A program made the translations under genes and the position numbers. Positions 33,926-40,049 of a stretch of DNA of 43,551 bases are shown piece by piece. Source of the stretch: Bacillota bacterium (GTDB taxonomy: Bacteria; Eremiobacterota; SpSt-956; JAKJGF01); contig JAKPQU010000322.1 in assembly GCA_029555925.1 (NCBI GenBank), positions 1 through 43,551 of the forward strand, read 5' to 3'. The stretch's first letter is position 1. Each line of letters starts with the position of its first letter. The notes below the pieces were generated by a model, which did not search any database, was not told the origin of the DNA, and was given only the letters and a program-made list of their open reading frames with translations.

Positions 33926-33981
33926 GCCCACATGGCTCTCCGGTAATCAATGAAATTAACAAAAAGTTAACATATTTCATA

Positions 33982-34009
33982 TTGACTTTACAGTACTTTA
34001 TATTATTAT
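33982..34009 (+). promoter_or_regulatory. Promoter-like pair before the HAD phosphatase
   Basis: TTGACT (33982-33987), 16-nt spacer, TATTAT (34004-34009), in very AT-rich DNA after cinA. It fits a sigma-70 promoter for the HAD gene 60 nt downstream. Confidence 0.5.
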
Positions 34010-34028
34010 TTATTATAAAACAATTACC

Positions 34029-34049
34029 GGTAACGTATTATGCGTAACA
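34029..34049. repeat. Degenerate heptad array, three units
   Basis: The units GGTAACG, TATTATG and CGTAACA lie between the promoter-like pair and the ribosome site of the HAD gene, so they would be in its mRNA leader. Confidence 0.5.
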
Positions 34050-34070
34050 GTATTTAAAGAGGTGAATAGA

Positions 34071-34679
34071 ATGTTAGTTCCTTTATCAGGAAAGAGTTTT
34101 CATAATAAAGCTGCAGTGTTTATGGATAGAGACGGCACTCTCAATGTGAGCAACAAGCCTGACGGCAGTTATCTTCCTGTAAATAAACCGGAAGATCTTG
34201 TGTTATTTGATCAGGCGAAAGACGGACTTGCAGAGCTTACAAAACAGACAGATCTCCTGAAAATTCTTGTGACAAATCAGGGTGGTATAGGGGCAGGTTT
34301 TATGACTGTCGAGCAATTGAAAGAGATCGATAATAAAATGTTACAGGATATAAGAAGTGCCGGCGGAGATATTGATGCCATATACTTTGCTTCCAGTAAT
34401 GATAAGACAGATCCTTTGAGAAAACCAAATCCCGGCATGTTACTGAAAGCTGCAGAGGAACATGGTATAGATCTCACCAAATCCTATATGGTAGGGGATA
34501 TGACTACAGATATATCGGCAGGGGAGAAGGCAGACCCACAGGTAGTAAGTATAGGACTTGAAACAGGTTCAGGTTGCAAGGATAAAAAGGTGGATATAAA
34601 ACCTGATGTTATGGTAAAAGATTTCAAGGAAGCTGCAGATTTTATTATTGCAGATCATAATAGAAGGTGTCACAGTTAA
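34071..34679 (+). CDS. HAD-IIIA phosphatase (GmhB/histidinol-phosphatase-like)
   Basis: The product has 202 residues from ATG 34071 (AAAGAGGTG upstream; a GTG at 34062 sits in the ribosome site). HAD motifs: AVFMDRDGTLN (two Asp), ILVTNQGGIGAGFMT (Thr plus a G-rich loop), KPNPGMLLKAA (Lys), and MVGDMTTDISAGEKA (acidic pair). This is the pattern of heptose-bisphosphate and histidinol phosphatases. The Cys-rich zinc loop common in GmhB is missing here (SSNDKTDPLRKPNPG), so the exact substrate is unsettled. No heptose or histidine genes are near. It ends before a perfect 16-bp terminator shared with the convergent GNAT-like gene. Confidence 0.85.
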   Translation: MLVPLSGKSFHNKAAVFMDRDGTLNVSNKPDGSYLPVNKPEDLVLFDQAKDGLAELTKQTDLLKILVTNQGGIGAGFMTVEQLKEIDNKMLQDIRSAGGDIDAIYFASSNDKTDPLRKPNPGMLLKAAEEHGIDLTKSYMVGDMTTDISAGEKADPQVVSIGLETGSGCKDKKVDIKPDVMVKDFKEAADFIIADHNRRCHS

Positions 34680-34740
34680 TTTTTTAGATTCCATTTAAAG
34701 AAAGATTCAGATGTTTTTCTGTCTTTTTTTTTAACGTAAA

Positions 34741-34776
34741 AAATAAAGGCTTTAGCCTGCGCTAAAGCCTTTATTT
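34741..34776. terminator. Perfect bidirectional rho-independent terminator
   Basis: AAATAAAGGCTTTAGC and GCTAAAGCCTTTATTT form a 16-bp perfect stem with a CTGC loop, between convergent genes. T and A runs lie on each side, so it can terminate both transcripts. Confidence 0.88.
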
Positions 34777-34789
34777 ATCGTTGGTATAT

Positions 34790-35515
34790 TTAAACCATTA
34801 CTTCTGCCGGCATAAAGAAGTTTTCATTCTTTTTCATGAGTTCTTCCGAAACAGGTCTTACAAGTTTACAGCCTGTCATTTCAAGCATGTAATTTTTTAC
34901 TACCTTTTCCCAGTATTTTTTCGTTACATAATATACTCTTGCACCGCCGAGTTCATGCTGGTAATCAGGCCATGGATAGGAAGGTTGTGCCATACCTATA
35001 CCCCATCTCTTGAGACCGTTATAACTTTCATAGGTGGCCCAGAATTCTTCCTGATTTAAAATCTCGAAGGTATATTCGCATTTTGCATAGTACATGATGG
35101 CACCTATTCTGTTGCCTCTGGAGAATGCCAGTGTATGAAGACTTATATTCACATCTTCATCCATGAGCCTGCCGTTAGCAAAGCCGACGCATTCTCCGTC
35201 TATGAGTCCTACAAGAGTGTATGGATCTTTGAGCCTGTTTCTGTACCATCCGAGTACTTCCGAATAAACTCTTGAACCTACAATATCATAGAAATCATGT
35301 TCTACATCCAGTAATTTTTTTAGATAAGCCAGAAGTTTTGGTGCATCTTCTTTATTTGCCTGCTTTATAAGCATAGTACGTCCGTCTTTGAGTGTGACTG
35401 CTGCCGGAGGATATGGTGTTAAATCCATAGCAGGTGCACTGAGAATCGCTTCTAATTCTTTTACGTCAAAGGTTACCTTTTCTTGAGAAACTTTGCATGG
35501 TGTTTGAACTAACAT
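34790..35515 (-). CDS. GNAT-like acetyltransferase-related protein
   Basis: The product has 241 residues. After a 40-residue leader, residues about 45-180 resemble a GNAT fold: AVTLKDGRTMLIKQANKEDA opens like many acetyltransferases, then YTLVGLIDGECVGFANGRLM gives the central strands, and a helix containing SRGNRIGAIMY lies where the acetyl-CoA loop would be. A clean QxxGxG/A loop is not obvious, so activity is uncertain. The C-terminal 60 residues (YYVTKKYWEKVVKNYMLEMT and following) were not recognised. AGGAGG lies 8 nt before the ATG. It is monocistronic, ending at the strong bidirectional terminator. Confidence 0.6.
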   Translation of the reverse strand: MLVQTPCKVSQEKVTFDVKELEAILSAPAMDLTPYPPAAVTLKDGRTMLIKQANKEDAPKLLAYLKKLLDVEHDFYDIVGSRVYSEVLGWYRNRLKDPYTLVGLIDGECVGFANGRLMDEDVNISLHTLAFSRGNRIGAIMYYAKCEYTFEILNQEEFWATYESYNGLKRWGIGMAQPSYPWPDYQHELGGARVYYVTKKYWEKVVKNYMLEMTGCKLVRPVSEELMKKNENFFMPAEVMV

Positions 35516-36114
35516 GTTGCAAACCTCCTACTGTATTTTTTGTAATCTTGAGAAAACAATAAGAGAATAATATCAGAAAAAAGGAGATTTTACAATAGTA
35601 TTTTTTACCATGTATGTAGGAATTTTTCCTACACACTCTGTATATAAATGATTACAGGTGATATGAGCAGATGTTTTATAATATTTGCTTCACACACTTT
35701 ATCATTTATTATTGGAAAATTTTTGAACTCTGAGATTCCCCGAAGCCATTTTTAAGTACCGCTACAGGTAATTTTATATGAGAATCGTGACGCGTAACGC
35801 GTAACGCGTGACGGGGGGAACAAATTTTCATATAAATACTATAGAAAAAACGAATTTTTCTTCTCCAGAGCCCGCCAGGCAGAAGCTTTTTATGGATACC
35901 CTTTTACCTGTTACGGTACTAAGTAAAAGCGAATTTATCTGTCGTAAAAAAACGCTATCAAAATTATTTTAAATAGTCTATTGTTATGGTAAAATATGTG
36001 TATAGTTTATATGTAGAGCTGTGTAGATTTTCAATCCCGGCTGTTGCTGGATTCAGGCTATGTGGCATAACATTCGGTTTTACAGGTAAAATAGTTGGAG
36101 TGATTCCCAGGAGA
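35516..36114. other. 600-bp gap with a family C element
   Basis: It lies upstream of both the minus GNAT-like gene and the plus PLDc_N gene. It contains a complete family C element (35752-35923). Positions 35580-35750 are AT-rich and show nothing recognisable. The in-frame stretch 35986-36114 could be an N-terminal extension of the next gene but has no ribosome site. Confidence 0.5.
35752..35923. repeat. Family C inverted-repeat element, copy 2 (complete)
   Basis: The ends AAGTACCGCTACAGGTAA (35754-35771) and TTACCTGTTACGGTACTAAG (35904-35923) are inverted. Inside, TTTTATATGAGAA and TTTTCATATAAAT flank a four-unit heptad array (CGTGACG, CGTAACG twice, CGTGACG; 35786-35813). The right half matches copies at 73-142 and 43281-43368. 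Length is 172 bp, with no ORF. Confidence 0.75.
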
Positions 36115-36438
36115 ATGATTTCCGTGGAGAATTTGATTACCGTAATAGAAATCGCAGGTGTTTTTCTTATCCTGTGGGTAGCTATGTCCATATATAAAGA
36201 TGCCAGGAACAGAAATATGTGGGCTCTGCTGTGGGCCTATGTGGCAATGCTTTTGCCTGTGGTGGGATGGTTATTATATTTCCTTTTTCGCTCACCTATG
36301 CCTAAGAAACAGTGCCCTGATTGTTTCGAAAGAACTGCCAGGAGAGATATTTTTTGTTACAGATGTTCCTATAACTTTGTCAATATTGCGAGTGAAAGAA
36401 AGGTTTTAAAGAAGCAGGAAATCAGGAAAAAAAAATAG
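36115..36438 (+). CDS. PLDc_N-type two-helix membrane protein with C-terminal zinc ribbon
   Basis: The product has 107 residues from ATG 36115. The frame is open back to ATG 35986, but neither start has an ideal ribosome site (AGGAG is only 2-3 nt before 36115). There are two hydrophobic helices: ENLITVIEIAGVFLILWVAM, and about 37-62, where WALLWAYVAMLLPVVGWLLY then FLFR is the signature of the PLDc_N two-helix domain. A cytoplasmic zinc ribbon with CPDC and CYRC follows, then a Lys/Arg-rich tail. This fusion suggests a small membrane-tethered nucleic-acid or protein-binding module; function is unknown. It precedes the TolB-like gene by 127 nt on the same strand. Confidence 0.65.
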   Translation: MISVENLITVIEIAGVFLILWVAMSIYKDARNRNMWALLWAYVAMLLPVVGWLLYFLFRSPMPKKQCPDCFERTARRDIFCYRCSYNFVNIASERKVLKKQEIRKKK

Positions 36439-36565
36439 ATTTTTTACTCTATTTCCTGTAATATGTTTATATAAGAAACGTCAAGGGTGAATGGTGGAGA
36501 GAGGAACATGTCATCATTCTTCCTTATTCTCACCCGGTCATAGCAGTTATAAGGAGATTTTGATT

Positions 36566-37570
36566 ATGAAAAATTTGATATTTTTTCTTATTATATTTTC
36601 TCTCATATGTTCCATTTCTCTGGGAGCAGGGCAGAATCTCATACTTTATGTTACGGATTTAAACGGAAATTATGATATTTATTCCATTAAACAGGACGGT
36701 TCTTCCAGAAAGAGACTTACTGATAACAATGAGTCCGATTCCATGCCTTCCGGTTCTCCCGATGGTAAATATATAGGTTTTATTTCCACAAGAGGCGGTA
36801 ATCCTGATATTTATATTATGAAGAGAAACGGCACAGACCCGGAAAGACTTACTACCAATCAGGCATATGATTACGCGCCTTCTTTCTGCTGGTCTTATGA
36901 CAGTAAAAAAATTATTTATGAAACAGACGAAGACGGGAATCCTGAGATTTATGTTATGACCATCAGTAATTCAAAAAAGGTGAGACTGACGAAAAACAAT
37001 GTTTATGACGGTCATCCCGACTGGTCAAAAGACGGTAAATTAATCGTTTTTGAATCATGGATAAAAGGAAATAATGAGATTTATACCATGACACCTGCAG
37101 GGAAATCTCTTAACCGCCTGACGCAGAGTGAAGATGATGATTATTTTCCGTCTTTCGCTCCTGATGGGAGGGATATTGTTTTTCTTACCCATCATCAGGA
37201 ATTTGCAGACTTGCAGATAATTTCATCACAGGGATACTCTCCCTGCGTTCTGGATAAAAAATGTGATAAAGAGGCTGCACCGAAATGGTCTCCTGACGGG
37301 TATTCCATACTTTATGTTTCCCGTGAACATGGAAATAAAGAAATTTATAGAGTTACATGGGACAGAAAATGGGACAGATGGTACAGAGTAAATCTTACAG
37401 ATGATCCGGGAGAAGATACCACTCCCGTATGGTCTCCTGACGGAAATAAAATAGTTTTTGCTTCTGATAGAAGCGGGACATGGGATATTTATATAATGAA
37501 TTTTGACGGTTCAGGTCTTAAGAATCTTACCAAGAGTAAAGCAGATGATTTTTATCCATTCTGGTGGTAA
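36566..37570 (+). CDS. Exported TolB-like beta-propeller (WD40-like PD40 repeats)
   Basis: The product has 334 residues from ATG 36566, chosen for AAGGAG 9 nt upstream; the open frame extends 25 codons further without support. It has a signal peptide, MKNLIFFLIIFSLICSISLG. The rest is about six PD40 blades with recurring D-I-Y-x-M/I-x-x-G-x-x-x-x-R-L-T and P-x-x-SPDGK-x-I-x-F motifs, as in periplasmic TolB and DPP-IV/TolB-like propellers. The N-terminal TolB alpha-beta domain is missing, so it is not TolB itself. It is predicted to be a periplasmic or surface binding protein. A heptad array lies between it and the next gene. Confidence 0.85.
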   Translation: MKNLIFFLIIFSLICSISLGAGQNLILYVTDLNGNYDIYSIKQDGSSRKRLTDNNESDSMPSGSPDGKYIGFISTRGGNPDIYIMKRNGTDPERLTTNQAYDYAPSFCWSYDSKKIIYETDEDGNPEIYVMTISNSKKVRLTKNNVYDGHPDWSKDGKLIVFESWIKGNNEIYTMTPAGKSLNRLTQSEDDDYFPSFAPDGRDIVFLTHHQEFADLQIISSQGYSPCVLDKKCDKEAAPKWSPDGYSILYVSREHGNKEIYRVTWDRKWDRWYRVNLTDDPGEDTTPVWSPDGNKIVFASDRSGTWDIYIMNFDGSGLKNLTKSKADDFYPFWW

Positions 37571-37580
37571 AAATATTAAT

Positions 37581-37601
37581 AATTACGCGTTACGCATTAC
37601 G
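37581..37601. repeat. Heptad array, three units
   Basis: The units are AATTACG, CGTTACG and CATTACG, just upstream of the AAGGAGGTG ribosome site of the interrupted membrane protein. Confidence 0.65.
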
Positions 37602-37626
37602 ATTTTTCAAGGAGGTGTCTATATAA

Positions 37627-38727
37627 ATGCTTTATGCAGAAAAAGCTATGTATGAAGCTTTCAGAAGAACGAAACTTTTTTTTCTGAAGCCCTTCAGTTG
37701 GAGGAAGTTGCTTGAATTGAGTCTGGCAGGTTTTTTTGGAGGAGTGTTACAGCAGGTCGGAGCCAGCTGTGGCAGTGGTTATAGCGGCGGTAGCAGCAGC
37801 GGAGGTGGCGGCGGGTGAGGGTCCTCTGATAATGTCTCAGAGGGTCTGAGACAGAATATAGAACATGTACAGACATTTTGTAAAGATCACTGTGTATTGA
37901 TTTATGTGTTCATTGCTCTTTCTGTCTTAATACTGACTGCTATCTCTTTAATAATTTCTTATATAAGAGCCAATATGTTTTTTGTATTTATGGAATCATT
38001 AATACAGAGACATGTCTCTATAGTGAGAAGTTTTAACGGTAACAGGAATAAAGGTTTCTCTCTGTTCCTTTTTAATATCCTGGTCGGAGCGGTATTTTTT
38101 CTACTTACCATCATTATATTTATTCCGCTTTTTTTGCATATCTGGCATATAATAAAAAACCCGGCTGGTAATCTTGCAATCTGGACTATTATTCCGAATT
38201 TTATACTTTCTTTTGTAGCCTTTATCATACTTGCTATAATATCGAGTATTATATATTCTCTGACTTATGATTTTGCCTGTCCGATTTCCTATTCCAGAGA
38301 TATGGGAATAGCAGGTTCTATTGCTTTTCTTGCGAGATTAATACTGAATTATCCCTTTCAGTTTCTCATCTATTATGCCCTGAAAACTGCTTTTGTCGCA
38401 GCCGGTGCTTTCCTGGGCATTATTCTATTGATACTGGCAGTTATAGTTCTGGCCATTGTGTATATACCTCTTATACTCATAGGAATAGGTATAGGAGTAG
38501 GGGTTGTGTTTCTCTTCATGAAAAATTTCATGCTTGGCATTATAGCTGGTATTATCGGAAGTCTATTAATATTCTGTATAATTATGATAATTTCCTATTT
38601 ATTTCTTGTTCCCTTTATTCCAATTCATAGTTTTTTCAGGTTTTATGCCCTGTGTTTTCTGGAACATTTCCCTGAAACAGGCCTTGATTTTTCCGAATGT
38701 TATCATGAAGATTTTGTTACTCAATAA
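37627..38727 (+). pseudogene. Polytopic membrane protein interrupted by one in-frame TGA
   Basis: A 63-residue ORF with strong AAGGAGG stops at TGA 37816-37818. The same frame then stays open for 302 more codons. The joined product (about 366 residues) reads as one protein: amphipathic N-terminus with LFFLKPFSWRKLLELSLAGF, a Gly/Ser loop (GASCGSGYSGGSSSGGGGG), then about six membrane helices. This is the layout of a family with a PF-x-W/F-K-K-W-L-x-L-G-F start, a Gly-rich loop, and a later R-x-x-F-x-F segment (IRANMFFVFMESLIQRHVSI). The downstream part alone has only a poor TTG start (37897). A 10-bp stem-loop (37820-37846) begins 1 nt after the TGA. A nonsense mutation of GGA is simplest; readthrough or recoding is possible. 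Confidence 0.7.
37820..37846 (+). other. Stem-loop immediately 3' of the in-frame TGA
   Basis: GGTCCTCTGA (37820-37829) pairs along its full length with TCAGAGGGTC (37837-37846), two pairs being G-U, around a 7-nt loop. It begins one base after the TGA. Bacterial SECIS and readthrough stimulators occupy this position, but the loop does not start with G, so a SECIS call is weak. Confidence 0.55.
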
Positions 38728-38757
38728 TTTTTATTATAATGAAAGGTAATTACTTGG

Positions 38758-39507
38758 ATGTATAAATTACTTTGCCCGATCATTATATTTATATTATTAG
38801 TTTTGTCTATCTCTATAAGTTTTGCTGACGAAACTACGGAGATAATCAATAATTCCATTGTCAGGATTGACATGTTCTGGACTGTTGTTAAAAACAGAAC
38901 ATCTGTGCCTGTGGAACAGAGCAATTCTCTAGGCGTTCTTGTTTCTCCCGCAGGACATATCCTTACATGTTACCATTGTATTTCTATAAGCAGGGAAACA
39001 GCCCTTTCCTGCGGTATATCGGAAGGAAAAGTGGCGGATTCCATAACAGTTGTATTATTATGCAAGGGAAAAAAGAAATCTTTTCCCGCCAGGGTAATAG
39101 ATGTGGATAAATGGCGTGATTTAGCTTTAATACAGCCATATGAAAAATGCAATTTTAATACAGTTACAACAGTGGATAACAGCGGTACATACAGTGCCCA
39201 GGAATTCTATTATGGGTCTGTAAATCCGGAAGATCCATGGAATAATATCTCTTCAGGGAGGTTGATTTATAAGGTATTAAATGATAAGGACAGGCAGGTC
39301 ATGGGATTCAGAATGGATATAAAACCTGGAAGTTCCGGTTCCGGTATGTTTGATACGGCAGGTAATCTTACCGGTCTCATTTATGCGACAGGGGAACTCG
39401 GTTCTTCTTCTACAAAGAATGCTCCTCTATCGCTTGTAATTCCCGGAACATGTATATCACTTTTTTTAGACAGAAACGAAGTTCCTTTTGCCAGAACATG
39501 TCCCTGA
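38758..39507 (+). CDS. Exported trypsin-like serine protease without PDZ
   Basis: The product has 249 residues, with a signal peptide (about 1-22, LLCPIIIFILLVLSISISFA). The chymotrypsin-fold triad is His in HILTCYHCIS, Asp in WRDLALIQP and Ser in KPGSSGSGMFD, the DegP/HtrA pattern (TxxHV, DLALL, GNSGGP) with substitutions. No PDZ domain follows, so oligomeric HtrA regulation is unlikely. The Cys residues beside the His (CYHC) could form a disulfide outside the cytoplasm. The start is ATG 38758 with GAAAGG about 10 nt upstream. It follows the interrupted membrane-protein gene by 30 nt, so the two may be co-transcribed. Confidence 0.85.
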   Translation: MYKLLCPIIIFILLVLSISISFADETTEIINNSIVRIDMFWTVVKNRTSVPVEQSNSLGVLVSPAGHILTCYHCISISRETALSCGISEGKVADSITVVLLCKGKKKSFPARVIDVDKWRDLALIQPYEKCNFNTVTTVDNSGTYSAQEFYYGSVNPEDPWNNISSGRLIYKVLNDKDRQVMGFRMDIKPGSSGSGMFDTAGNLTGLIYATGELGSSSTKNAPLSLVIPGTCISLFLDRNEVPFARTCP

Positions 39508-39570
39508 TAAACAAGAACATTATAAAAGGAATTTTCTATTTCTTGTAGAATTTTCAATCTTTACAGGTAT

Positions 39571-39701
39571 TATAGTTAGTTTCATAACTATCCATAAATA
39601 ATGACCTCGTAATGCGTAAAGCGTAATGCGTTATGCGTAGGGATTAAACCCGTCACGCGTTACGACGACTTAAGTTCTAATAAGTTATGAAATGCACTAT
39701 A
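39571..39701 (-). repeat. Family B inverted-repeat element, copy 2
   Basis: This is the reverse complement of 8357-8500 over its whole length, 13 bp shorter inside the heptad region. Arrays are CGTAATG, CGTAAAG, CGTAATG, CGTTATG (39608-39635) and CGTCACG, CGTTACG (39651-39664). The ends TATAGTTAGTTTCATAACTA and TTATGAAATGCACTATA are inverted. It ends 25 nt before the Hfq-like gene. Confidence 0.8.
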
Positions 39702-39725
39702 TTTTATGGTAGAAAGGATATTATA

Positions 39726-39983
39726 ATGACAGAAGCCTGCGAATTAAAAACAGAAAAAAACGAACAGGATAAAGAACCTCAGATTGAAACAGAACATCTT
39801 ACTACGAAATTTTTTAACGATCTTATGAAAAATAATAGAGATATAGAGATTATCTTCAGAGACGGAGAGAAGATGAAGGGCCGTATTAAATGGTTTGACA
39901 GATGGAATATAAAACTTTCAATTTCAGATGATAAAGAATGCCTTATATACAGACATGCTATTAAAGGATATCTTACCTGCTGA
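39726..39983 (+). CDS. hfq: Hfq-like RNA chaperone
   Basis: The product has 85 residues from ATG 39726 (AGAAAGGA 7 nt upstream; a 13-codon extension runs into a family B repeat). After a 25-residue Glu/Lys-rich start, residues about 27-85 follow the Hfq Sm fold: TTKFFNDLMKNNRDIEIIF matches the QD-x-FLN-x-L-R-K region, DGEKMKGRIKWFDRWNIKL matches the G-x-x-L-x-G-x-I-x-x-FDxF Sm1 core, and CLIYRHAIKGY matches the YKHAI Sm2 motif. The hallmark proximal-face QD is not conserved, so RNA specificity may differ. It is expected to form a hexamer that binds sRNA and mRNA. It is not beside miaA or hflX as in proteobacteria. Confidence 0.85.
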   Translation: MTEACELKTEKNEQDKEPQIETEHLTTKFFNDLMKNNRDIEIIFRDGEKMKGRIKWFDRWNIKLSISDDKECLIYRHAIKGYLTC

Positions 39984-40049
39984 TATGTTTCCCCCTTCTA
40001 AAAACTATGAACTCATATTTTTATCTAAATTATTTTCAGGGGAAATTTT

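Noticed and set aside
34071..34679. Firm assignment as heptose-bisphosphatase GmhB
   Set aside because: The zinc-binding Cys loop is absent and no heptose pathway genes are nearby.
36566..37570. TolB of the Tol-Pal system
   Set aside because: The N-terminal TolB domain is missing and no tolA, tolQ, tolR or pal is adjacent; only the propeller is supported.
37816..37818. Genome-wide reassignment of TGA to Gly, as in Gracilibacteria and SR1
   Set aside because: TGA serves as the natural stop of several full-length genes here, and apart from this single case no intact gene contains in-frame TGA.
37820..37846. Selenocysteine insertion element
   Set aside because: The stem-loop position fits, but the loop does not begin with G and a Gly-rich linker is not a selenoprotein active site; kept only as a readthrough candidate.
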